A stretch of DNA of 64,000 nucleotides, taken from contig OX393552.1 of assembly GCA_947650365.1 (NCBI GenBank), positions 46,640,999-46,704,998 of the forward strand, read 5' to 3'. Below the pieces are notes generated by a model. It did not search any database, had not been told where the DNA came from, and worked only from the letters and a program-made list of their open reading frames with translations. Shown one piece after another: positions 1-13,400 of the stretch. Each line of letters begins with the position of its first letter. The stretch's first letter is position 1. The stretch is from Chamaelirium japonicum (lineage: Eukaryota > Streptophyta > Magnoliopsida > Liliales > Melanthiaceae). The position numbers and the translations under genes were made by a program.

Positions 1-420
1 CGTACGATCCATTCTAATTCGTTCGTACGATACATTCTAATTCGTTCGTACGATCCATTCTAATTCGTTCGCACGATCCATTCTAATTCATTCGTATGAT
101 CCATTCTAATTCATTCGTATGATCTATTCTAATTCATTCGCATGATCCATTCTAATTCATTCGTACGATCCATTCTAATTTATTTGCATGAATATACGAT
201 CCATTCTAATTTATTCGCAAGAATGTATCCATTCTAATTCATTCGCACGGTCCATTCTAATTCATTCGTATGATTCATTCTAATTCATTCGTACGATCCA
301 TTCTAATGCATTCGTACGATCCATTGTAATTCATTCGTAAGATTCATTCTAAATCATTCGTACGATCCATTCTAATTTATTCGTACGATCCATTCTAATT
401 CATTCTCACGATCCATTCTA

Positions 421-1100
421 ATTCATTTGTACGATCTAATTCTAATTAGAATAGATACATTTGTGCGAATGAATTAGATTGCATCGTACGAATGAATTTG
501 AATGCATTCCAATTCATTCATATGATCTAATTCTAATGCATTCGCACGATCCATTCTAATTAGAAAGGTTACATTCGAGCGAATGAAATAGAATAGATCG
601 TAGGAATGAATTAGAATGGATCATACGAATTAATTAGAATGGATCGTGCGAATGAATTAGAATGAATCGTACGAATGCATTAGAAAGGATCGTACGAACG
701 AATTAGAATGGATCGTACGAACGAATTAGAATGGATAGTACGAACGAATTAGAATGGATCGTACGAATGAATTAGAATGGATACATTTGAGCGAATGAAT
801 TAGAATGGATCATACGAATGAATTAGAATGGATCATAGGAATGAATTAGAATGGATCGTGCAAATGAATTAGAATGGATACATTCGTGCGAATGAATTAG
901 AATAGATCATACGAATGAATTAGAATGGATCGTACGAATGGATTAGAACGCATTGTACGAATGAATTAGAATGGATCGTACGAATGGATCATACGAATGA
1001 ATTAGAATGGATCGTACGAATGGAACCGAATGAGTTAGAATGGATCATACGAATGAATTAGAATGGATCGTACGAATGAATTAGAATGGATCGTACGAAT
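421..1100. repeat. Internal segmental duplicate A1 (partner at ~4081-4735)
   Basis: An unusual run is repeated about 3.66 kb downstream at 4081-4735. It contains a short forward island inside a reverse block, the variants GAATTAGATTGCATCG and GATTAGAACGCATTG, and a junction containing CTAATTAGAA or CTAGTTAGAA. The order of variant units is conserved over more than 600 bp. One 23-bp unit is missing in the second copy near 4380. The match shows that the array grows by copying multi-unit blocks and not only single units. Confidence 0.8.
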
Positions 1101-4080
1101 GAGTTAGAATCCATTCTAATTCATTTGTATAATCCATTCTAATTCATTGCTCGATCCATTCTAATTAATTCGCTCGAATGTATCCATTCTAATTCATTCG
1201 TACGATCCATTCTAATTCATTCGTACGATCCATTCTAATTCATTCGCACGATCCATTCTAATTCATTTGTACGATCCATTGTAATTCATTTGTATGATCC
1301 ATTCTAACTCATTCGGTGGATCCATTCTAATTCATTCGTACGATCCATTCTAATTCATTCGCACGATCCATTCTAACTCATTCGTACGATCCATTCTAAT
1401 TCATTTGTACGATCCATTCTAATTTATTTGCACGAATATACGATCCATTATAATTCATTTGCACGATCCATTCTAATCCATTCGTACGATCCATTCTAAT
1501 TCATTCGTACGATCTATTCTAATCCATTCGTACGATCCATTCTAATTCATTTGTACTATCCATTCTAATTCATTCGCACGATCCATTCTAATTCATTCGT
1601 TCGATCCATTCTAATTCATTTGTACGAATAAATTAGAATGGATACATTCAAGTGAATGAATTAGAATGGATCGTGTGAATGGATTAGAATGGATCGTATG
1701 AATGGATTAGAATGGATCGTACGAATGGATTAGAATAGATCGTACGAATGAATTAGAATGGATCGTACGAATGGATTAGAATGGATCGTGCAAAAGAATT
1801 AGAATGGATCCTAGAAATGAATTAGAATGGATCGTACGAATGGATTAGAATGGATCATACGAATGGATTAGAATAGATCGTACGAATGAATTAGAATGGA
1901 TCGTGCGAATGAATTAGAATGGATTGTACGAATGAATTAGAATGGATATATTCGTGCGAATGAATTAGAATGGATCTTACGAATGAATTAGAATGGATCG
2001 GACGAATTAATTAGAATGGATCGTACGAATGAATTACAATGGATACATTCGAGCGAATGAATTAGAATGGATCGTACGAATGCATTAGAATGGATACATT
2101 CGTGCGAATGAATTAGAATGGATCATACGAATTAATTAAAATGGATACATTTGTGCGAATGAATTTGAATGGATTGCACGAGTTGAATTAGAATGGATCG
2201 TATGAATGGATTAGAATGGATCGTACGAATGAATTAGAATGGATCATACAAATGAATTAGAAAGGTTACATTCGTGAGAATGAATTAGAATGGATCGTGC
2301 GAATGAATTAGAATTGATCATACGAATGGATTAGAATGGATCGTACGAATGAATTAGAATAGATCGTGTGAATGAATTAGAATGGATCATACAAATGAAT
2401 TAGAAAGGTTACATTCATGAGAATAAATTAGAATGGATCGTACGAATGAATTAGAATGGATCATGCGAATGAATTTGAATGGATCCATTCTAATTCATTC
2501 GCTCGAATGTATCCTTTGTAATTCATTTGTATGATCCATTCTAATTCATTCGTACGATGCATTCTAATCCATTTGTACGATCCATTCTAATCCATTCGCA
2601 CGATCCATTCTAATTCATTCGTATGAATGTATCCATTCTAATTTATTCGTACGATCTAGTCTAATTCGTTCGTACAATCCATTCTAATTCATTCGCACAA
2701 ATGTATCCATTCAAATTCATTCGTACAAACCATTCTAATTAATTCGCACGATCCATTCTAATTCAGTCGTATGATCCATTCTAATTCGTTCGTACGATCC
2801 ATTCTAATTCATTCGTATGATCCATTCTAATTCATTCCTACGATCCATTCTAATTCATTCGTATGATCCATTCTAATTCATTCCTACAATCTATTCTAAT
2901 TCATTCGCTCGAATGTATCCATTCTAATTCATTCGTTCGATCCATTCTAATTCATTCGTACGATCCATTCTAATTCATTCGCTCGAATGTATCCATTCTA
3001 ATTCATTCGTACGAACCATTCTAATTCACTCGCATGAATGTAACCATTCTAATTCATTCGCACGATCCATTCTAATTCATTCATACGATCCATTCTAATT
3101 CATTTCTCACAAATGTAACCTTTCTAATTCATTTGTACGATCCATTCTAATTCATTCGTACAATCCATTCTAATTCATTCGTACGATCTATTCTAATTCA
3201 ATCGCACAATCCATTCTAATTCATTCGCACGAATGTATCCATTCTAATTCATTCGTACGATCCATTCTAATTTATTTGTACGATCCATTCTAATTCATTT
3301 GCATGATCCATTCGTACGATCCATTCTAATCCATTCGTACGATCCATCCTAATTCATTCGCACGAATGTATCCATTCTAATTCATTCGTACAATCCATTC
3401 TAATTCATTCGCACGATCCATTTTAATTCATTCGTATGATCCATTCTAATTTATTCGTACGATCCATTCTAATTCGTTCGTACGATCCATTCTAATTCGT
3501 TCATACGATCCATTCTAATTCATTCGCATAATCCATTCTAATTCATTCGTATGATCCATTCTAATTCATTCGTATGATCCATTCTAACTCATTCGGATCC
3601 ATTCGTACGATCCATTCTAATTCATTCGTATGATCCATTCATACGATCCATTCTAATTCATTCGTACAATGCGTTCAACTCCATTCGTACGATCCATTCT
3701 AATTCATTCGTATGATCTATTCTAATTCATTCGCACGAATGTATCCATTCTAATTCATTTGCACGATCCATTCTAATTCATTCCTATGATCCATTCTAAT
3801 TCATTCGTACGATCCATTCTAATTCATTCGCTCGAATGTATCCATTCTAATTCATTCGTACGATCCATTCTAATTCGTTCGTACGATCCATTCTAATTCG
3901 TTCGTACGATCCATTCTAATTCGTTCGTACGATCCATTCTGATTCATTCGTATGATCCATTCTAATGCATTCGTACGATCCATTCTAATTCATTCGTACG
4001 ATCCATTCTAATTCATTCGTACGATCCATTCTAATTCATTCGTACGATCCATTCTAATTCATTTGCACGATCCATTCTAA

Positions 4081-4735
4081 TTCATTTGTACGATCTAATT
4101 CTAGTTAGAATAGATACATTTGTGCGAATGAATTAGATTGCATCGTACGAATGAATTTGAATGCATTCCAATTCATTCGTATGTTCTAATTCTAATTCAT
4201 TCGCACGATCCATTCTAATTAGAAAGGTTACATTCGAGCGAATGAAATAGAATAGATCGTAGGAATGAATTAGAATGGATCATATGAATGAATTAGAATG
4301 GATCGTGCGAATAAATTAGAATGAATCGTACGAATGCATTAGAATGGATCGTACGAACGAATTAGAATGGATCGTACGAACGAATTAGAATGGATCGTAC
4401 GAATGAATTAGAATGGATACATTCGAGTGAATGAATTAGAATGGATCGTACGAATGAATTAGAATGGATCATAGGAATGAATTAGAATGGATCGTGCAAA
4501 TGAATTAGAATGGATACATTCGTGCGAATGAATTAGAATAGATCATACGAATGAATTAGAATGGATCGTACGAATGGATTAGAACGCATTGTACGAATGA
4601 ATTAGAATGGATCGTACGAATGGATCATACGAATGAATTAGAATGGATCGTACGAATGGATCCGAATGAGTTAGAATGGATCATACGAATGAATTAGAAT
4701 GGATCGTACGAATGAATTAGAATGGATTAGAATGG
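4081..4735. repeat. Internal segmental duplicate A2 (partner at ~421-1100)
   Basis: This is the second copy of the block at 421-1100, with the same order of variant units and the same small orientation switches. It ends in a local run of ATTAGAATGG copies (about 4720-4745) that the first copy lacks. Confidence 0.8.
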
Positions 4736-7700
4736 ATTAGAATGGATCATATGAAAGAATTAGAATGGATCGTACGAATGAATTAGAATGGATCATATGA
4801 ACGAATTAGAATGGATCGGATGAATGAATTAGAATGGATACATTCGTATGATCCATTCTAATTCATTCGTACAATCCATTCTAATTCATTCATACGATCC
4901 ATTCTAATTCATTCGCACGTACGATCCATTCTAATTCATTCGTACGATCCATTCTAATTCATTCGTACGATCCATTCTAATTTATTCGCACGATCCATTC
5001 TAATTCATTCGTATGGTCCATTCTAATTCATTCGTATCCATTCTAATTCATTCGCACGATCCATTCTAATTCATTCGTACAATCCATTCAAATTCATTCG
5101 TACAAATGTATCCATTCTAATTCATTCGTACGATCCATTCTAATCCATTCGTACTATCCATTCTAATTCATTTGTACGATCCATTCTAATTCATTCGTAT
5201 GATCAATTCTAATTCATTCGCACGATCCATTCTAATTCATTCGTATGATCCATTCTAATTCAATTTGTGCAATCCATTCAAATTCATTCGCACAAATATA
5301 TCCATTCTAATTCATTCGTATGATCCATTCTAATTCATTCGCTCGAATGTATCCATTCTAATTCATTCGTACGATCCATTCTAATTCATTCGCACGATCC
5401 ATTCTAATTCATTTGTACGATCCTTTCTAATTCATTCGTACGATCCATTCTAATCCATTCGTACGATCCATTCTAATTCATTCATATGATCCATTCTAAT
5501 CCATTCGTACGATCCATTCTAATTCATTCTCATGAATGAAACCTTTCTAATTCATTTGTATGATCCATTCTAATTCATTCGTACGATCCATTCTAATCCA
5601 TTCGTACGATCCATTCTAATTCATTCGTACGATCTATTCTAATTCATTCGTACGCTCCATTCTTATCCATTTGTACGATCCATTTTAATTCATTCGTACG
5701 ATCCATTCTAATTCATTCGTACGATCCATTCTAATCCATTCGTACAATCCATTCTAATTCATTCCTACGATCTATTCTAATTCATTTGCTCGAATGTATC
5801 CATTCTAATTCATTTGTACGATCCATTCTTATTCATTCGTACGATCCATTCAAATTCATTCGCATGATCCATTCTAATTCATTCGTACGATCGATTCTAA
5901 TTCATTCTCACGAATGTAACCTTTCTAATTCATTTGTATGATCCATTCTAATTCATTCGTACGATCCATTCTAATCCATTTGCACGATCTATTCTAATTC
6001 ATTCGTACGATCCATTCTAATTTATTTGCACGCATGTATCCATTCTGATCCATTCTAATTCATTCGCTCGAATGTATCCATTCTAATTCATTCGTACGAT
6101 CCGTTCTAATTAATTCGTCCGATCCATTCTAATTCATTCGCACGAATGTATCCATTCTTATTCATTCTAATTCATTAGTACGACCCATTCTAGTTCATTC
6201 GCACGATCCATTCTAATTCATTCGTACGATTTATTCTAATTCATTCGTACGATCAATTCTAATTCATTCGCACGATCCATTCTAATTCATTCGCACGAAT
6301 GTATCCATTCTAATTCATTTGCACGATCCATTCAAATTCATTCCTATGATCCATTCTAATTCATTCGTACGATCCATTCTAATTCATTCGCTCGAATGTA
6401 TCCATTCTAATTCATTCGTATGATCCATTCTAATTCGTTCATACGATCCATTCTAATTCGTTCGTACGATCCATTCTAATTCGTTCGTACGATCCATTCT
6501 AATTCATTCGTATGATCCATTCTAATTCATTCGCACGATCCATTCTAATTCATTCGCTCGAATGTATCCATTCTAATTCATTCGTACGATCCATTCTAAT
6601 TCATTCGTACGATCCATTCTAATTCATTCGCTCGAATGTATCCACTCTAATTCATTCGTACGATCCATTCTAATTCGTTCATACGATCCATTCTAATACG
6701 TTCATACGATCCATTCTAATTCATTCCAATGATCTATTCTAGTTCATTCGTACGATCCATTCTAATCCATTCGTACGATCCATTCTAATGAATTAGAATG
6801 GATCGTGTGAATGAATTAAAATGAATCGTATGAATGAATTAGAATGGATACATTCGAGCGAATAAATTAGAATGGATCATACGAATGAATTAGAATGGAT
6901 CATAGGAATGAATTAGAATGGATCGTGCAAATGAATTAGAATGGATACATTCGTGCGAATGAATTAGAATGGATCATAGGAATGAATTAAAATGGATCAT
7001 ACGAATGAATTAGAATGGTTACATTCGTGCGAATGAATTAGAATGGATCGTACGAATGAATTAGAATGGATCGTACGAATGAATTAGAATGGATCGTATG
7101 AACGAATTAGAATGGATCGTATGAACGAATTAGAATGGATCGTACGAATTAATTAGAATGGATCGTACGAATGAATTAGAATGGATACATTCGAGCGAAT
7201 GAATTAGAATGGATCGTACGAATGAATTAGAATGTATCATAGGAATGAATTAGAATGGATCGTGCAAATGAATTAGAATGAATACATTCATGCGAATGAA
7301 TTAGAATGGATCGTAGGAATGAATTAGAATGGATCGTACGAATGAATTTGAATGGTTACATTTGTGCGAATGAATTAGAATGGATCGTACGAATGGATTA
7401 GAATGGATCGTACGAATGGATTAGAATGGATCGTACGAATTAGAATGGATCGTACGAATGAATTAAAATGGATACATTCATACGACTAAGTTAGAATGGA
7501 TAATGCGAATTAATTAGAATGGATCGTACGAAAGAATTTGAATGCATACATTTGTGCGAATGAATCTAAATGGATTGTATGAATGAATTACAATGGATCA
7601 TACGAATGGATTAGAATGGATCGTACGAATGAATTAGAATGGATCATACAAATGAATTAGAATGGATCATACAAATGAATTAGAAAGGTTACATTCGTGA

Positions 7701-8300
7701 GAATTAACTAGAATGGATCATACGAATGAATTAGAATGGATAGTGCGAATGAGTTAGAATGGATCGTAGGAATGAATAAGAATGGATCGTACGAATGAAT
7801 TAGAATGGATCGTGCAAATGAATTAAAATGGATACATTCGTGCGAATGAATTAGAATGGATCGTGCGAATGAATTAGAATGGATCGTACGAATGAATTAG
7901 AATGGATATATTTGAACGAATAAATTAGAATGGATCATACGAATGAATTAGAATGGATCGTACGAATGAAGTAGAATGGATCATACGAATGAATTAGAAA
8001 TCGTACGAATGAATTAGAATGGATCATACGAATGAATTAGATCGTACGAATGAATTAGAATGGATCGTACGATTGAATTAAAATGGATCGTACAAATGAA
8101 TTAGAATAGATCATAGGAATGAATTAGAATGGATTGTGCGAATGAATTAGAATGGATTGTACGAATGAATTGGAATGGATCGTATGAATGAATTAGAATG
8201 GATCGTGCGAATGAATTAGAATGGATACATCCGTGCGAATGAATTAGAATGGATTGTGCGAATGAATTAGAATGGATACATTCGAGCGAATGAATTAGAA

Positions 8301-10400
8301 TGGATCGTACGATGCAATCTAATTCATTCGCACGATCCATTCTAATTCATTCGTACGATCCATTCTAATTCATTCATATGATCCATTCTAATTTATTCGT
8401 TCAAATATATCCATCCTAATTTATTCGTACGATCCGTTCTAATTCATTCGCACATACGATCCACTCTTATTCATTCGCACGAATGCATGCATTCTAATTC
8501 ATTTGCACGATCCATTCTAATTCATTCCTATGATCCATTCTAATTCATTCGTACGATCCATTCTAATTCATTCGTCCGATCCATTAAAATTCATTCGTAT
8601 GATGCAATCTAATTCATTCGCACAAATGTATCTATTCTAATTCATTCGTACAATGCGTTCTAATCTATTCGTACGATCCATTCTAATCCATTCGTACGAT
8701 CCATTCTAATTCATTCGTATGATCCATTCTAATTCATTCGTACGATCCATTCTAATTTTTTTGCATGAATGTATCCATCTAATTCATTCGTACAATCCAT
8801 TCTAATTCTTTCGCACGATCCATTCTAATTCATTCGTATGATCCATTCTAATTCATTCCTACGATCTATTCTAATTCATTCGCTCGAATGTATCTATTCT
8901 AATTCATTCGTTCGATCCATTCTAATTCATTCGTACGATCCATTCAAATTCATTCGCATGATTCATTCTAATTCATTCGTACGATCCATTCTAATTCATT
9001 CTCACGAATGTAACCTTTCTAATTCATTTGTATGATTCATTCTAATCTATTCGTACGATCCGTTCTAATCCATTCGTACGATCCATTCTAATCCATTCGT
9101 ACGATCTATTCTAATTCATTCTCACAAATGTAACCTTTCTAATTCATTTGTACGATCCATTCTAATTCATTTGCACAAATGTATTCATTCTAATTCATTC
9201 GTACGATCCATTCTAATTCATTCGAACGATCCATTCTAATTCATTCGCACGATCCATTCTAATTCATTCGTACGATCCATTCTAATTCATTCGCACGAAT
9301 GTATTTATTCTAATGCATTCGTACGATCCATTCTAATTCATTCGTACGATCCATTCTAATCCATTCGTACGATCCATTCTAATTCATTCATACGATCCAT
9401 TCTAATTCATTCTCACAAATGTAACCTTTCTAATTCATTTGTACGATCCATTCTAATTCATTCGTACGATCCATTCTAAGCCATTCGTACGATCCATTCT
9501 AATCCATTCGTACGATCCATTCCAATTCATTCGCACGAATGTAACCATTCTAATTCATTCGTACGATCCATTCTAATTCATTCCTACGATCCATTCTAAT
9601 TCATTCGCACGAATGTATCCATTCTAATTCATTTGCACGATCCATTCTAATTCATTCCTATGATCCATTCTAATTCATTCATACGATCCATTCTAATTCA
9701 TTCGCTCGAATGTATCCATTCTAATTCTTTCGTACGATCCATTCTAATTCATTTGTAAGATCCATTTTAATTCATTTGTATGATCCATTCTATTTCATTC
9801 GTCTGATACATTCGTGCGAATGAGTTAGAATGGATCATACGAATGAATTAAAATGGATCGTACGAATGAATTTGAAAGGATCGTACGAATGAATTAGAAT
9901 GGATTGTGCGAATGAATTAGAATGGATACATTCGTGCGAATGACTTAGAATGGAATGTAAGAATGAATTAGAATGGATCGTACCAATGAATTAGAATGGA
10001 TCCATTCGTACAAATGAATTAGAATGGATCGTACGAATGAATTAGAATGGATCGTACGAATGGATTAGAATGCATTGTACGAATGAATTAGAATGGATCG
10101 TACGAATGGATTAGAATGGATCGTACGAATGAATTAGAATGGATCGTACGAATGAATTAGAATGGATACATTCGAGCGAATGAATTAGAATGGATCGTAC
10201 GAATGAATTAGAATGGATCATAGGAATGAATTAGAATGGATCGTGCAAATGAATTAGAATGGATCGTAGGAATGAATTAGAATGGATTGTACGAATGAAT
10301 TAGAATGGTTACATTCGTGCGAATGAATTAGAATGTATCGTACGAATGGATTAGAATGGATCATACGAATGGATTAGAATGGATCGTACGAATGAATTAG
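8301..10400. repeat. Internal segmental duplicate B1 (partner at ~36897-40440)
   Basis: From the reverse-to-forward switch at ~8305 onward, the series of variant units recurs from ~36897. Shared marks are ACGATGCAATCTAATTC, TTATTCGTTCAAATATATCC, CGCACATACGATCC and later CATTCTAAGCCATTCG. After the forward-to-reverse switch (9808 here, 39812 in the partner) both copies continue with GAATGAGTTAGAATGG and GGAATGTAAGAATG. The partner is longer because of extra tandem copies inside it. Confidence 0.75.
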
Positions 10401-13400
10401 AATGGATCGTACAAATGAATTAGAAAGGTTACATTTGTGAGAATGAATTAGAATGGATCATACGAATGAATTAGAATGGACCGTACGAATGGATTAGAAT
10501 GGATCGTACGAATGAATTAGAATGGATCGTACGAATGCATTAGAATGGATACATTCGAGAAAATGAATTAGAATGGATCGTACGAATGAATTAGAATGGA
10601 TCATGCGAATGAATTAGAATGGATCGTATGAATGAATTAGAATGGATCGTGCGAATGAATTAGAATGGATCGTACGAATGAATTAGAATGGATACATTTG
10701 GGCGAATGAATTAGAATGGATCGTACGAATGAATTAGAATGGATTGTACGAATGAATTAGAATAGATAGATTCGTGCGAATGAATTTGAATGAATCGTAC
10801 GAATGAATTAGAATGGATCGTATGAATGAATTAGAATGGATTATGCGAATGTATTAGAATGGATTGTATGAATGAATTAGAATGGATCCATTCGTGCGAA
10901 TGAATTAGAATGAATCGTACGAATGAATTAGAATGGATCGTAGGAATGAATTAGAATGGATCGTACGAATGAATTAGAATGGTTACATTCGTGCGAATGA
11001 ATTAGAATGGATCATAGGAATGAATTAGAATGGATACATTCGAGTGAATGAATTAGAATAGATCGTAGGAATTAATTAGAATGGATCATACGAATGAATT
11101 AGAATGGATCGTGCGAATGAATTAGAATGGATTGTACGAATGAATTAGAATGGATACATTCGTGCGAATGAATTAAAATGGATCGTACGAATGAATTAGA
11201 ATGGATCGTGCGAATGAATTAGAATAGTTCGTAGGAATGAATTAGAATGGATCATACGAATGAATTAGAATGGATCGTACAAACGAATTAGAATGGATCG
11301 TACGAACGAATTAGAATGGATCATACGAATGAATTAGAATGGATCGTACGAATGAATTAGAATGGATACATTCGTGCGAATGAATTAGAATGGATCGTAC
11401 GAATGAATTAGACTGGATCGTACGAATAAATTAGAATGGATACATTCATACGAATGAATTAGAATGGATCGTACGAATGAATTACAATGGATCGTGCGAA
11501 TGAATTAGAATGGATCGTACGAATGAATTAGAATGGATCGTGCGAATGAATTAGAATGGATCGTGCGAATGAAATAGAATGGATCGTGCGAATGAATTAG
11601 AATGGATCGTGCGAATGAATTAGAATGGATCGTACGAACAAATTAGAATGGATCGTACGAACGAATTAGAATGGATCATACGAACGAATTAGAATAGATC
11701 GTACGAATGAATTAGAATGGATACATTCGAGCGAATGAATTAGAATGGATCGTACGAATGAATTAGAATGGATCAAAGGAATGAATTAGATTGGATTGTG
11801 CGAATGAATTAGAATGGATCGTACGAATGAATTAGAATGGATTGTACGAATGAATTAGAATGGATCATACGAATGAATTAGAATGGATCGTACGAATGAA
11901 TTAGAATCGATCGTACGAATGAATAAGAATGGATCGTACGAATAAATTAAAATAGATACATTTGTGCGAATGAATTAGAATGGATCGTACGAATAAATTA
12001 GAATGGATCGTACGAATGAATTAGAATGGATCATACAAATGAATTAGAAAGGTTACATTTGTAAGAATGAATTAGAATGGATTGTACGAATGGATTAGAA
12101 TGGATAGTACGAATGGATTAGAATGGATCGTACGAATGAATTAGAATGGATCGTACGAATGAATTAGAATGGATACATTCGTGCGAATGAATTAGAATGG
12201 ATCGGACGAATGAATTAGAATGGATCGCACGATTCATTCTAATTCATTCGTATGATCCATTCTAATGCATTCGTACGATTCATTCTAATTCATTCACACG
12301 ATCTATTCTAATTCATTCGTACGATCCATTCTTATTCATTCATACGATCAATTCTAATTCATTCGCACGAATGTAACCATTCTAATTCATTCGCACGATC
12401 CATTTCTAATTCATTCGTACGATCCATTCTAATTCATTCGCACGATCCATTCTAATCCATTCGTACGATCCATTCCAATCCATTCGTACGATCCATTCTA
12501 ATCCATTCGTACGATCCATTCTAATTTATTCGCTCGAATGTATCCATTCTAATTCATTCGTACGATCCATTCTAATTCGTTCATACGATCCATTCTAATT
12601 CTTTCATATGATCTATTCTAATTCATTTGTACGATCCATTCTAATTCATTCGCATGATCCATTCTAATTCAGTCGCACGAATGTAACCATTCTAATTCAT
12701 TCGTACGATCCATTCTAATTCATTCTCACGAATGTAACCTTTCTAATTCATTTGTACGATCCATTCTAATTCATTCGCTCGAATGTATCCATTCTAATAC
12801 ATTCGCACGAATGTAACCATTCTAATTCATTCGTACGATTCATTCATTCGTATGAGCTATTCTAATTCATTCGTACGATCCATTCTCATTTATTCGTACG
12901 ATCCATTCTAATCCATTCGTACGATTCATTCTAATTCATTCGTACGATCCACTCTAATTCATTCTCACAAATGTAACGTTTCTAATTCATTTGTACGATC
13001 CATTCTAATTCATTCGTACGATCCATTCTAATCCATTCGTACGATCTATTCTAATTCATTCTAATTCATTCGTACGATCCATTCGTATGATCCATTCTAA
13101 TTCATTCGCACAAATGTATCTATTTTAATTCATTCGTACGATCCATTCTAATTTATTCATACGATCCATTCTAATTAATTCGCACGATTCATTCTAATTC
13201 ATTCATACGATCCATTCTAATTCATTCGCATGAATATATCTATTCTAATTCATTCGTATGATCCATTCTAATTTATTCGCACGATCTATTCTAATTCATT
13301 CGTACTATCTATTCTAATTCATTCGCACGATCCATTCTTATTTATTCGTACGATCCATTCTAATTCATTCATACGATCTATTCTAATTCATTCGCACGAT

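Noticed and set aside
8101-8340. Open frame for a repetitive Ile/His/Ser/Asn/Phe peptide in the satellite (others at 8838-9035, 35821-36018, 37434-37664, 51627-51866)
   Set aside because: Three 23-bp units make 69 bases, so one frame can stay open by chance. The peptides simply translate the satellite and stop whenever a 28-bp unit or mutation shifts the frame.
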